From assembly GCA_029204225.1 (NCBI GenBank), contig CM055104.1, positions 43,987,148 to 44,051,147 on the forward strand: a stretch of DNA of 64,000 nucleotides, written 5' to 3'. Below the pieces are notes generated by a model. That model was not told the origin of the DNA, searched no databases, and saw nothing but the letters and a program-made list of their open reading frames with translations. Position numbers and translations under genes: made by a program. This DNA comes from Diphasiastrum complanatum. Lineage: Eukaryota; Streptophyta; Lycopodiopsida; Lycopodiales; Lycopodiaceae. Positions 35,086 through 46,490 of the stretch are shown in pieces (position 1 is the first letter of the stretch; each line of letters opens with the position of its first letter).

Positions 35086-37807
35086 CAACAACAAAATGAA
35101 GATGAAGCAGCTTTCTTGACAAGGTCGAAGAAAATCAGGATATCGATTCCTGCTACCTAGACTCGGGAGCAACTCAACATATGGCTCACCACAAGGACTG
35201 GTTCAAGGACTATCAATCATACACCCACTCTCAAATTGTACAACTTAGTGACAACTCAAAAAATACTATTGAGGGTGAAAGAACGGTCAGGGTTGAATTT
35301 CAGAGTTGATGACCAACGTTCTCCACGTTCCAAATCCGACCAAAAATCTGCTCTCAGATAGCAGAATTATAGATTTGGGTTGGAAGGTCGAATTTGACAC
35401 ACAAGGCTGCACAATTTTTGACAAGTCAATGAAAGTCTTAGCTTTCGGAAAAAGAAGTGGCAATCTTTACAAAATCAGCCACTACAATTCTTCTAATTGT
35501 CAAGCTCTTTACACTTCCAGTTCTGAATTAGCTGATATGCCTTTGCATTTCAGATTAGGCCATCACAATTGTAATAGGATTCAACAAATGTCCAAACAGA
35601 ATTTAGTACAAGATATGCCTTTAACTAGCAAATCCGATACTCCATGCAAAAGCTGTATTACTAGCAAGCATACTAGAAAACCATCAATTTCCGAGTCCAT
35701 ACTCCTAGAAATTTGCTAGACCTTGTACACATGGACATTTGTGGCCCTATGCATACTATTTCAACAGGGGGAGCTGTCTACTTATTGACTTTTATTGATG
35801 ATTCTCTCGGAGGACTGCAACTTACATCTTGAAGAACAAATCAGAGACTTTCAAGTTCTTCATGTAGTTCAAACATCAGCAGAAAATTTGATCCAGAGAA
35901 GAATGAAAGCTCTACGTTCTGATGGAGGGGGAGTATTTATCTCCATCGAGCTCAAAGTATATTATAAGGCCAACATAATACAACTACAAACTACAACCAG
36001 CTACTCACCTCAGTCCAAAGGTGTAGCTCAAAGGAAGAATCAGACACTCATTGCAAGTTCCAAGAGCATGCTGGCCCATGCCTCTCTTCCAAAGAATTTT
36101 GGACAGAAGTTGTTACTATAGCAGCCTATCTACAAAACCGATCCATTACAATGGCATTGAATGGCAAGACACCTTATCAGGTGTGGACATGATCGAAGCA
36201 ATCACTCAAAAATATTAGAGTGTTTGGATGCAAACCTTTAAATCAAATATCTGTTGATCAACAAAAAAATCCGACCCAAGGATCGAACAGTCAAAATCCG
36301 ACCCCAGAGTCAAAAAATCCAAATTTCGATTCAAGGGTTAACCAGCAGCAAATCAATTTTCATTGGCTACTCTCCAGATCAGAAGGCATACATACAAGCT
36401 CTACAACCTGGACAATCTGCAAGCATTCACGAGCAGAAATGTCACATTTTTGGAAGACCAATTTTTCGACCACAAAGAGAAAAAGCTACAACAGAAATTT
36501 CCAACCTTAGGATCGAACGACAAAATTCTGATCCAAGGGTCGAACAGGCAAAATACGACCCAAGGGTCGAAAATCAGAAAATCAATACTGACTCAAAAAA
36601 TGAGTTAGAATCACAACAGGTCAAATCACATTAGAAGCTCGAATTTCAACCAAGAAGGACAAATCGACCCAAATAGTCTCCACCCTGGTTTATGGATGAT
36701 CCAGCCTGCTACTTTGTGTAGGAATCAAATACAAATTCTGAGGCAAAATCAACTACTGATGCTGACTAGTGCGAAGCAGCAATGGACACCAAATTTGCAT
36801 TACTAAATGAAAATGGTTTCTATCCAAAGACTCGGATTTTCATTTAAAGTCTATACCGGATTTTTTCATCAACTCCACTCTTTATGTAGATGATAGTCTA
36901 CTATTCAGTAACAATCTGAAACTGATGAATGATCTTAAATGCAAGCTAGCACTGCAGTTCAAAAAGCATGATAAAGTTCCAGCCAACTGTTGTCACGGAG
37001 TACAAAAATTGACCCAACAGAACAAATCTGATGGCAACAGATTACTTCACAATGGCTTTGTCAAAGGAGCACCAGCTTCGATTCAAAGACAAGTTGAATC
37101 TGAAGACCAAAGCTTTTCAGGATCCACATTAAGGAGGAGTGTTGTAATTCGATGCTTAGCCTCAAATCCATTTATTAATGAGCATCCTGAAAACTTTACA
37201 AAACCTTTTGACCATGCGGATTAGATCGAGGCGGAATTATCCGAGTGTCTTCGACCCTAGATCAGGTTTGATTTTTTCGACCCTAAAAAATGCGATCCTG
37301 ACTATATTTTCGACCCAATGTAAAATTGATTCTTTGTATAAATTTTGATGTTTTATAAAAATTGATGTTGTCGGTCTAAAAACGGACCCAACGACTTCGC
37401 GTTAATAGTCCGTCTACATTTTACATACAATTATAACTATGAGGCGGTTGTAATAACTGTAGAAGAAGTAGTTGTAGATATTTTATAGTATATCAAGATA
37501 AGTATCTTCATCAGATTACTCCTTCAAGGATTATGATAATCTTCTGATATTCGGTTACTATAAAAAATTGTAATCAATCAGATCAATCTATATCAGTGTT
37601 ATCACGCACAACAAGCTGAAGTAACGACTTCATGCAATTGTACTCATTTGTTGATAATAATCAGAGTGCAACTTTCCTATTGATGTTATTGGTTATTGTG
37701 CATTTGTTTGAATCCATCGTTTGAACTATTTTGTTGTTAACTATTGCGTTTTCGATCCACTCATCTAGCTTGCTCCCAACTTCCGCACAACCCACTGATT
37801 TCCGACA
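35086..37807 (+). mobile_element. Copia element B2 relic
   Basis: From the protease region (GATQHMAHHKDWF, near 35165) it runs through GAG-pre-integrase (35306-35719), integrase pieces (to about 36250), reverse-transcriptase scraps and an RNase H end (37020-37130). A polypurine tract and an LTR starting TGTTG at 37140 follow. It is the same family as B1 and B3. The LTR end TTTCCGACA at 37807 matches the B3 LTR end. Broken, with many breaks. Confidence 0.8.
37140..37807 (+). repeat. 3' LTR of Copia B2
   Basis: It begins TGTTGTAATTCGATGC and shares CCATTTATTAATGAGCATCCTG and a (T/C)TTTCCGAC(A/G) end with the B3 LTRs (57859, 62264). It lies against the antisense Copia H relic. Confidence 0.75.
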
Positions 37808-38698
37808 GATCAGTTATGACACCTATGGACAATAGATTCTTTTTCAAGTTGGGCACATAGAGCACATTTTGGATCATCCACATCTTATCATTTGCTAGCT
37901 TAATGGGAATAACTCCAATGCCTTTAATTTGGCACTCTTCACCATTTGTCTGAGCAACCTTGTCACCACCTTCAATCATCTTCAAATGATTTCACGATTG
38001 CCATTCATGTGTCTCGTAGCCCTTGAATCTATGTACCAACCATTCTCGTCATTGCATTGTGATGACAAAATAGAAATGAAGGTATTTGTCTAGGCCTATG
38101 GTAGTAATAGCATTTACCTTTCTTCTTTCTCTTGCCAAATGACTCCGCTTGATCAGCCAAAAAATTCTTATTCCACTTGTTCTTTTTCTTCTAGTTTCCC
38201 TTGCCTTTCACCATCAAGGCTTTGTACTCATTACCCTTGATTTGGCCCTTATATAGTTCTCATCGTTGTCCTTCTTGCAGCATGATCCCGTGTAGTTCTT
38301 CAAACAAAGGTAATATTTTCCTTGATGAAGGTTTGAAATGCTTTTCTTAATCCATTTAGGTGAGTTTGAACAATGCTATGCATCTCTTACAACTTCTCCA
38401 ATGGAATGAAGCTCATCCTATGGCATCTTTATGCGTGTCAAGTAGCTTGTCATATTCTCATTGGGTTCCATCCTGATAGTCAGCATTTTGGTCTTCAAAA
38501 ATAGAATGCATGAAGGATTTGTGGTCTCTTACTATCTTCTAAGTATGTGCTTGTCGGGGACTAGTAACATCACTTATATGCACTATCACATGGTCCTTGA
38601 CAGACAGATTGATAATGGTGAGAGATCTCCTCGTCTTTTTGTTGTATGCCTGTACTTCAGCTTCTATCATTGGATGGGCTTCTTCACCAGTAATGACC
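37808..38698 (-). mobile_element. Copia relic H, left part
   Basis: The minus strand at 37808-37985 encodes a protease / GAG-pre-integrase piece (EECQIKGIGVIPIKL; QNVLYVPNLKKNLLSIGVI). Gag remains extend to 38698, where the young Copia element begins. The gag start of the same relic continues at 45130. Broken relic. Confidence 0.75.
38694..38698. repeat. Target-site duplication TGACC (left)
   Basis: Identical to TGACC at 45130-45134. The two directly flank the LTR ends of the young Copia element. Confidence 0.95.
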
Positions 38699-39353
38699 TG
38701 TGAAAATTGTCAACATTTCCTAGCTAGTTTGAGGCCTAAATTGGCTAAAATTGTAAATAGTTTTGGTTCTGGAGTTTCACACGTGTGAACCAGGCCACAA
38801 TGTTTTTATTTACTGTATTTTTTCAGTATGATGAAGTGTCAAACTTCATACCCTTCAAAATGAGACCATTTTGATGTATTTTGGTCATATAAGCCATTTT
38901 TAGCTATTTTTCCTATATAGGGAATATCTAGGGTCAAGTACCTTCTAGAGAGAGGAGAGAGAGTCATCTTCCTCATCCATAAATAGTAGGGAAGTCGTGG
39001 AGAACAGGTTGGAGAAACCTTTTGTATGCTTCATTGAGATCAATAGATCATTGTCATTGTTTCTTCCTCCATTGAGAGCATTGTTGTGTGTATTGTCTTC
39101 AAGCTATTGTGTATGATCTTAGGTGCTTTCCAAAAGTGATAGGCTGATGTATTATGGACTGTATAATGCTATTTTGGGCCGCACTTGATGTTTATGGAAG
39201 TTTCCATTTGTGATAAATGCTTTTTGATCAAGTTCTTTGCATTCTAGGTAGCATAGAATGTGTTGCCAATTCCTAGCTTATGTAGTTTGGAGTGCAAGCA
39301 TTCAAGCCAATGATCTTGGAGTTTAGATCCACTTAGGATCTGTATTTTTCACA
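38699..39353 (+). repeat. 5' LTR of the young Copia element
   Basis: 655 bp, TGTGAAAATT...TTTTTCACA. The terminal inverted repeat TGTGAAAA/TTTTCACA is 8 bp. The G-box-like palindrome and a TATA-like word in it are listed separately. Confidence 0.95.
38776..38930 (+). promoter_or_regulatory. Candidate LTR promoter: G-box palindrome and TATA-like word
   Basis: A perfect 14-bp palindrome TTCACACGTGTGAA at 38776-38789 contains the plant G-box CACGTG. A TATATAG word lies at 38924-38930. The palindrome core is kept in the diverged LTRs at 4656 and 22695. This fits a U3 promoter. The function is inferred. Confidence 0.5.
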
Positions 39354-39365
39354 TGGTATCAGAGC
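39354..39365 (+). promoter_or_regulatory. Primer-binding site (tRNA-Met type)
   Basis: TGGTATCAGAGC begins right after the 5' LTR end. Confidence 0.9.
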
Positions 39366-40525
39366 TGGTTGGCTTCTATTTACAGTAAGTATTCCATTTT
39401 TGGTGATATTTGGATGTTTGATCAAGTTCTAGCATGATTTTGCATTGCTTTGTTGATCAAATCTTACTAACCTTTGTTTTGTGAGTTGAACTTGTGGATC
39501 AAAAGCATATTTCAGGTCTATTGAAGATCAGAGGCTGAAAAGAAACTATTTTGGATCAGATCATAACACCTAATCATTTGTGATTGTGAGGCTTGTGCAT
39601 ATTCAATACTAACAATGTTCTTTTCAATCCTATTGTTGACAATCTCCATTCTTGGATGAACACTCTCCTTAAGTGGATGAAACTTCTCCTTAAGTGGATG
39701 ACAAATGATCTTTTGAGTGAGTTGTAATTCTCCTAAAGGCTGAGCAAAGCTCCCATTTGGATGAAAGATCCCCTTTTTTGGGTGAACATATTGTAAGCTC
39801 CATTGTGAAGAGCATATTGTAAAGATTGTCATCAATTTTGGCATAAATTTTGGTGTACTTTGTTGAGCATGTAAGTAACTCTCCTTATGTAATTTGATTG
39901 GAGCATTTGCTGGAAGGTGTTAACCATTATGCAAGTGTGTTTTCAAGTTCTTAACAGGTTGAGGAACATTCTCATGTGAAGTGATCTTAGATCTACATCT
40001 AAACACCAAGATTTGACAAGATAGTGAAGCTAGTCTTGTGATTCACTAAGTGTGCTCATTCATTCACCTCTAAATCTTGTATTTATCACTTGCTGGAGTT
40101 TATAAACTTTTAGAAGTGTGGTTTACATGTGGTTTTACAGGTTGAATCAATATCTTAGTGTGTTGATCATATGTTGATCAAGTTTGTTCATTACTAGGTA
40201 ATCTTGGCATCCTAGTTTTGGGTATTTTCTAAGAATGCAAGTAACTCTTCACACCATAACTTGATTTGGTCACTTGCTGGAAAGTTTGAGAGCTTAAGCA
40301 AGAGTGTGTTCAGGTTGGTTTGATTTTGTAATCCATTCTTAGTGTGTGCAAAGTGTTGCATGTGTTTCAATCTTCCTTTCTATGCTTGGAAACCATCTAG
40401 GTTCAAGATAGAAGTGTTTTAGGGTCCTAAATCTTCATAGATCTCTTTATCTATCATTTGTTGAGAGAAAAGTGAGTGCTAAGTGCTTTAGGACAGAACC
40501 TAAAAGTTGAAGAAACATTAGAATC

Positions 40526-43500
40526 ATGGCTTCCAATGGTGGGATCATGCTAGAGTCTAGTGAAAGGTTGAGTTCATCAAACTACTCTACTTGGAAAGTG
40601 AGGATGGAGTCCTTACTTGAGTTGAATGAACTCATGGACATAGTTGCAGAAATTGAAGAGAGACCTCTCACACTTCAAGAGCAACAAAGGTTTGATAAGA
40701 AGGCCAAAAGGGCTCTTCATATCATTAAAATGAATGTTACAAATGAACTTCTCAAGGAAGTTGGAAAGTGTCAAAGTGCAAGTGAGGCATGGAATGCCTT
40801 AAAGAAGCTCTTTGAATCAAAGTCCACATCTAGGGTATTGACCCTAAGGAGACAAATATTTTCTAGTAGGCAAAGAGAGGGTGAAAGTGCTCATGCATTT
40901 ATCTTGAGAGTTAAGTCCCTAAGTGATGATTTAGCATGCATTGATGAGAACATAAAAGATGGTGAAATAGTCCAAGTTATGTTGAATGGTTTGCTAAATG
41001 AACATGCTAACCTTGTGCAAAGTTTTGCCATTCAAAGAGTCTTGCCAAGTGTGGTTGACTTGCAAGAAATCTTATTGGCTGAAGAACATAGGTTGCAATC
41101 AAAGCTTGATGGTGCATCCTTGCAAGGTGGAGGTGAAGAGGCTTTCTTCACAAAAGGCAAATTCAAGGGCAAAGGTAAAGGCAAAGGGAAATGGTCCAAA
41201 GGTGGTAACTTTGATCATGATGATCACTCTTCCTCTTCCTCTTCTACTAAGAACAATAAGTCAAAGTTCAAGTGCTTTTATTGTGGGATAAAAGGTCATT
41301 TTGCAAATGAATGTTATAAGAAGAAAAGAGAGCAAGGAGAGAGGCAAGGAAATCTTACAATAGATGAGGAAGAACATAACACATGTGAATCACTTGTTAT
41401 GACTTCAAGTTTGTTAGCCAACATAGATGATAATGATCCTTGGTGGATTGATAGTGGAGCCTCATCTCACATGACAAGACATAAGGAATACTTTACATCC
41501 TTATTGTCTTATGAGGGAGAAGGTAACATCATCTACACTGCAAATGATGGTCAATGTGACATCAAAGGCATAGGCACTATTCCTATTTCCCTTTCAACAA
41601 ATAGGAAAGCAAATCTTGAAAATGTTTTGTACATTCCTTCAATCACTAAGAATTTGCTTAGTGTAAGTCAAATGATTGACAAAGGACTTGATGTGGAGTT
41701 CATTGGAGATGCATGTTTGATAAGTAAATGTGGATCCTTGATTGCTCAAGGTAGGAGGCATGGTAAACTTTTCAAGCTTGATGCATGTGTGATCTCTAAT
41801 CATGAAGGATGTATGGCTAGGGAGCAATTGACAAACCAAGAAGTTTGGCACAAGAGGTTGGGCCATCCCAACTTCAAATCTTTGGAGGTAATGGCAAAGA
41901 AAGAGCTTGTTCTTGGTCTCCCTAAAAGTCTTGTTGCAAACAATAGTGTTTGTGAACATTGTGCCTTGTCCAAATCTCATAGACTTGCTTATTCTAGATC
42001 TACTTCTAGATCTAAAGAAGCTTTTCAACTTGTGCATTCTGATATTCATTCTTCTAGTACAACTAGCAATGGTGGGGCAAAGATGTATGCAACTTTCATT
42101 GATGACTTTAGTAGGTATACTTGGATCTATCTTCTTAAAAGTAAGGATGAAGTGTTTGCTGCATTTGTCAAGTTCAAGAATGAAATGGAAAACCAATTCA
42201 ATACAAAGATCAAATGCTTAAGATCTGATAATGGAGGGGAATACACCTCAAATAGGTTCAAAGACTTTTGTATAGCACATGGGATTAAGAGGGAGATGTC
42301 TAGTCCTAGGACTCCACAACAGAATGGAGTGGCCGAGAGGAAGAATAGAACCCTTTGTGAATGTGCCAAGGCAATGAGACTACATGCTAATCTTGCTAAG
42401 TCTTTTTGGGGGGAAGCTTTAGCATGTGCTAACTATCTATGTAATAGATGGACAAGTGCTTCCTTGGATGGTAAAACTCCTCATGAGGTTCTTTATGGTA
42501 GAAGGCCGAGTGTCAAGCATTGTAGGATCTTTGGATGTACATGTTTTGTCAATATCACACTTGATGATAGAACTAAAGAAGATCCTTCATCAAAGAAGGG
42601 TGTGTTTGTTGGCTATAGTGAAGTAAGCAAGGCTTACAAAGTGTACATTCCTTCTACAAAGAAAGTTGTCATAAGTAGGGATGTCATCTTTCATGAAGAG
42701 AATGTTTCCAATGTTGTTGATGTTGATGTTGATGTGCCTACTAATCATCATGATGTGCAAGATGTCTTGGATGAAGATGGAGATGCCACTCCAAAGCAAA
42801 CTTCAAGGAAGACTCAAAGGCAAAGGGCTAAGCCATCAAGGCTAACCTATGATGAAAAAGGAAAGCAAGTGGTGGACAACTCTAACTTTGCTTTTCTTAC
42901 CTCTTTTGATGAACCAACTTGTGTAGGTGAAGCAATTCAAAAGAAGGAATGGATCCAAGCCATGGATCATGAGCATCAAGCACTCATCAAAAGCAACACA
43001 TGGAGGTTGGTAAAGCTTCCAAAGGACAAGAAGGCAATTGGTTGTAAGTGGATCTTCAAGATCAAGACAAATCAAGATGGATCAATCAACAAGTACAAGG
43101 CAAGGTTGGTGGCAAAGGGGTATGCTCAAGAATATGGTATTGACTATGATGAGACCTTTCCACCCGTGGCAAAGATGGTAACTATTCGAATCCTAATCTC
43201 TCTTGCAACTCTTTATGATTGGGATATGTGGCAAATGGATGTTACTAATGCCTTCTTGAATGGTGATCTTGAAGAAGATATTTACATGGAGCAACCCGAG
43301 GGCTATGTTTCACATGATGAGCCTAATCATGTGTGCTATCTCCAAAAGAGTTTGTATGGGCTAAAGCAAGCACCAAGGAGTTGGTATGCTAAGCTCAATT
43401 CCTTCTTACTTTCTCAAAACTTTGTTATGAGTGAGTATGATCATTCTCTCTACTTTAGATTGAATGAAAATGATATCACTTTACTTTTGATCTATGTTGA

Positions 43501-44479
43501 TGACATTATCTTAAGTGGTGGTAACAATCTAGATATAGATGAAATCAAGATGGCACTCAAAAGAGAGTTTGAAATTCAAGATCTTGGTAAACTTCATTAT
43601 ATCTTAGGAATAGAGATTATTAGAACTTCTAAATCTACATTCATATGTCAAGAAAAGTATGTTAACTCTATTCTAAAAAGGTTTCATATGGAAGATTGTA
43701 AAGTTGTTTCTACTCCTATGGAATCAAATGTAAAGCTAACTACAAGAAGTAATGAAAGATCCTTCAAGGACATTACTCTCTATAGAAAGCTAATAGGATC
43801 TCTTATATGGTTAACCATCACAAGACCTGATCTAAGCTTTGTGGTTGGTAAACTAAGTCAATTTATGCAAGATCCTAGTGAGGCTCATTGGAAGCTAGGA
43901 AAGAGAGTACTTAGATACATCTCGGGATCTAGAGATTTTGGCATCTTGTATGGAGGTACTACACCTAACCTTTGTGGATTTTCAGATTCAGATTTTGCAG
44001 GTGATCAAATGGATAGGAAGTCAACAAGTGCCTTTGCAATCTATCTTGGAGATGGAGTGGTCTCATGGCTATCAAAGAAGCAACCAACTATCTCTCTATC
44101 TTCCACCGAAGCCGAGTACAAGGCATTAACAACATGCACCAAGGAGATTCTTTGGATCAAGAGGATGTTATTGGATCTTCACTTGCTGGAACCAGAGAAG
44201 ACTCCAATCATACTTTGTGATAACCTTTCAGCCCAAAGCTTGGCAAGCAATCCTGTTTTTCATGCAAGGAGCAAGCACATTGAGATTGCTCACCATTTTG
44301 TGAGAGATCAAGTCATTGCCAAAGAGGTGGAGCTTCAACATGTCTCTTCAAAGGAGTGTGTGGCTGATATCTTCACCAAACCATTGGGAAAGGACCTATA
44401 TTTAATGCATAGATCTAATCTTGGAATGTGCTCAAAGACTATGTTGAAACTAGCATCCAATGTTGAAGAGGGAGTGTGA
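40526..44479 (+). CDS. Gag-Pol polyprotein of the young Copia element
   Basis: A single 1317-residue frame, the usual size for plant Copia. Domains in order: Gag (residues 1-240; SSNYSTWKVRMESLL), zinc knuckle CFYCGIKGHFANEC (about 250), aspartic protease WWIDSGASSHMT (about 305-316), GAG-pre-integrase VWHKRLGHPN (about 440), integrase (DIHSS..., LRSDNGGEY near 570, PQQNGVAERKNRT), reverse transcriptase (CKWIFKIKTNQDGSINKYKA; QMDVTNAFLNG; LLIYVDDIIL near 988) and RNase H (SLSSTEAEYKAL near 1192; HVSSKECVADIFTKPLG). A leader of about 1.17 kb separates the primer site from the start codon. The stop overlaps the first bases of the 3' LTR. Confidence 0.95.
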   Translation: MASNGGIMLESSERLSSSNYSTWKVRMESLLELNELMDIVAEIEERPLTLQEQQRFDKKAKRALHIIKMNVTNELLKEVGKCQSASEAWNALKKLFESKSTSRVLTLRRQIFSSRQREGESAHAFILRVKSLSDDLACIDENIKDGEIVQVMLNGLLNEHANLVQSFAIQRVLPSVVDLQEILLAEEHRLQSKLDGASLQGGGEEAFFTKGKFKGKGKGKGKWSKGGNFDHDDHSSSSSSTKNNKSKFKCFYCGIKGHFANECYKKKREQGERQGNLTIDEEEHNTCESLVMTSSLLANIDDNDPWWIDSGASSHMTRHKEYFTSLLSYEGEGNIIYTANDGQCDIKGIGTIPISLSTNRKANLENVLYIPSITKNLLSVSQMIDKGLDVEFIGDACLISKCGSLIAQGRRHGKLFKLDACVISNHEGCMAREQLTNQEVWHKRLGHPNFKSLEVMAKKELVLGLPKSLVANNSVCEHCALSKSHRLAYSRSTSRSKEAFQLVHSDIHSSSTTSNGGAKMYATFIDDFSRYTWIYLLKSKDEVFAAFVKFKNEMENQFNTKIKCLRSDNGGEYTSNRFKDFCIAHGIKREMSSPRTPQQNGVAERKNRTLCECAKAMRLHANLAKSFWGEALACANYLCNRWTSASLDGKTPHEVLYGRRPSVKHCRIFGCTCFVNITLDDRTKEDPSSKKGVFVGYSEVSKAYKVYIPSTKKVVISRDVIFHEENVSNVVDVDVDVPTNHHDVQDVLDEDGDATPKQTSRKTQRQRAKPSRLTYDEKGKQVVDNSNFAFLTSFDEPTCVGEAIQKKEWIQAMDHEHQALIKSNTWRLVKLPKDKKAIGCKWIFKIKTNQDGSINKYKARLVAKGYAQEYGIDYDETFPPVAKMVTIRILISLATLYDWDMWQMDVTNAFLNGDLEEDIYMEQPEGYVSHDEPNHVCYLQKSLYGLKQAPRSWYAKLNSFLLSQNFVMSEYDHSLYFRLNENDITLLLIYVDDIILSGGNNLDIDEIKMALKREFEIQDLGKLHYILGIEIIRTSKSTFICQEKYVNSILKRFHMEDCKVVSTPMESNVKLTTRSNERSFKDITLYRKLIGSLIWLTITRPDLSFVVGKLSQFMQDPSEAHWKLGKRVLRYISGSRDFGILYGGTTPNLCGFSDSDFAGDQMDRKSTSAFAIYLGDGVVSWLSKKQPTISLSSTEAEYKALTTCTKEILWIKRMLLDLHLLEPEKTPIILCDNLSAQSLASNPVFHARSKHIEIAHHFVRDQVIAKEVELQHVSSKECVADIFTKPLGKDLYLMHRSNLGMCSKTMLKLASNVEEGV
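44465..44474 (+). promoter_or_regulatory. Polypurine tract
   Basis: GAAGAGGGAG directly precedes the 3' LTR start TGTGAAAA. Confidence 0.8.
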
Positions 44480-45129
44480 AAATTGTCAACATTTCCTAGC
44501 TAGTTTGAGGCCTAAATTGGCTAAATTTGTAAATAGTTTTGGTTCTGGAGTTTCACACGTGTGAACCAGGCCACAATGTTTTTATTTACTGTATTTTTTC
44601 AGTATGATGAAGTGTCAAACTTCATACCCTTCAAAATGAGACCATTTTGATGTATTTTGGTCATATAAGCCATTTTTAGCTATTTTTCCTATATAGGGAA
44701 TATCTAGGGTCAAGTACCTTCTAGAGAGAGGAGAGAGAGTCATCTTCCTCATCCATAAATAGTAGGGAAGTCGTGGAGAACAGGTTGGAGAAACCTTTTG
44801 TATGCTTCATTGAGATCAATAGATCATTGTCATTGTTTCTTCCTCCATTGAGAGCATTGTTGTGTGTATTGTCTTCAAGCTATTGTGTATGATCTTAGGT
44901 GCTTTCCAAAAGTGATAGGCTGATGTATTATGGACTGTATAATGCTATTTTGGGCCGCACTTGATGTTTATGGAAGTTTCCATTTGTGATAAATGCTTTT
45001 TGATCAAGTTCTTTGCATTCTAGGTAGCATAGAATGTGTTGCCAATTCCTAGCTTATGTAGTTTGGAGTGCAAGCATTCAAGCCAATGATCTTGGAGTTT
45101 AGATCCACTTAGGATCTGTATTTTTCACA
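44475..45129 (+). repeat. 3' LTR of the young Copia element
   Basis: 655 bp, matching the 5' LTR except for one base seen by eye near 44527. It is followed by the TGACC duplication. Confidence 0.95.
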
Positions 45130-45400
45130 TGACCTCCCAAAGTTCCTTCTCCATGAGAATATTTTTAAGTTTGAACTTCCAAATGCTACAATTGGAAACA
45201 TCATCAAGGTTACTCACCTCTCCAAGCACGACTTCTCCCATATTAGACATGGCTTCAAAAAACCGCTCGTGTGAGCTCAAAAATTCATTTGAGAAATGAA
45301 CACAATGCCACAAGAAATTTAGTGGTTTGGTTGAAGCTATGGAATGGTGAAGATTCCACATGAAATGAAGCTTTTCTCTGAGAAATGATGCTTCTCTATT
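45130..45400 (-). mobile_element. Copia relic H, right part (gag start)
   Basis: The minus strand encodes a Copia Gag N-terminus (SNCSIWKFKLKNILMEKELW) that breaks off exactly at the young element's edge. It is the counterpart of 37808-38698. Confidence 0.75.
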
Positions 45401-46490
45401 TGCTTTACTGTCAGGAAGTACACCAATTAGCTTCCGCCAAAAAATTGGCTTTTGGAGCCTTTTTTACCTCCAAAATCCTCTCTTAGTTAGGAGTTTAGAC
45501 ATTATGCGAGTAAGTAAATTGCGAGTTTTGCGAGTTTTTTTGTGTTGAGCATTGGAGATTGTTGTATATGTTTTTTTTAATGAGCATCAATGGAATATTA
45601 TTTCATAACAATGAATAACACATTGATAGGGTGTATGGAGTGTTTTACCTCCTCCAGTTAAGTTGGTGTTCATGCTAATGATATTGCGATTTTGACTTGC
45701 ATATTTTACCTTTGCTAGTTCTATTTTTAGGTTCTGATTTTTCAGATCAAGTCTTTATCAAATTTTGGGTCAAATCTGATTCAGTCTGATTTTGAATCTA
45801 AGAATTTTTTACTTTTAGAAGGGTCGAACGATTGATCTTAGGAATGTTTTTCACGGTATAGGAATCTGATTCTCGTCAAGTGGAAGAGATCTAGTAGATC
45901 TGATCTGAGATAGTTCCTGATTGAAAATCTAGATCCAATCTCATTGTCTGCGTGATCTAATCTGTAAAAATGGCTACCCCTGGAGTTGCTCCTCAGGAAG
46001 TCAATCCAATCAATGTTAGGAGAGCACTCCGTTTGGATCTACCCAAATACAATGGATTAACAAATCTAGTTAGATCTCTTCAGATCTATTCTGAATCTTG
46101 TGAAGTCTATGGTGAAGTTTTTCCTCAAGATAAACTTAAGCTATTATCCAATGGCCTTAACAGGCGCAACACAAGATTGGTACTACAATAAAGATGAAAC
46201 AGAACGTACAGATAGAGAAACTGTCAAACGAGCCCTTATCACACGGTTCAAACCTCGGAAGTTTATGGAAGACCCTTTCCTACTTTTAAGTAAAATTAAA
46301 ATGAGAAAGCGGAAAATGGTTCGAGATTATATTGAACGAGTTAAATGCCTTAGATTTGAGTGTAAACTTGAGCTGATTAATGAAAATGCCATGATTATGT
46401 GGTTTTTGTCAAGTCTACCTAAAAGGATCAGACGTGAGCTAACATGCCATAATGAGTACGCAATTTTGCGTGCTTCTATTTTGTAGACTT
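45401..46490 (+). mobile_element. Gypsy-type gag relic
   Basis: Two overlapping frames at 45970-46486 carry a Retrotrans_gag-like domain. Recognisable segments are LDLPKYNG, SCEVYGEVFPQDKLKLLSN, KRALITRFKP and ERVKCLRFECKLELINENAM. No protease or polymerase follows. Broken fragment. The upstream stretch 45401-45969 holds no gene and may be its leader. Confidence 0.7.

Larger units (their letters stand above)
38699..45129 (+). mobile_element. Young, whole-looking Copia element
   Basis: A 6431-bp element with 655-bp LTRs (38699-39353 and 44475-45129). By eye I found one difference between the LTRs. The LTRs start TGTGAAAA and end TTTTCACA. It has a primer site, a polypurine tract, one long Gag-Pol frame and perfect TGACC target duplications. 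Near-identical LTRs imply a very recent insertion on an evolutionary scale. No breaks were noticed. Related but older relics lie at 4535-6560 and 19506-22345. Confidence 0.95.

Noticed and set aside
41639-42196. 185-codon minus-strand frame
   Set aside because: Antisense to the Gag-Pol frame of the young Copia element.
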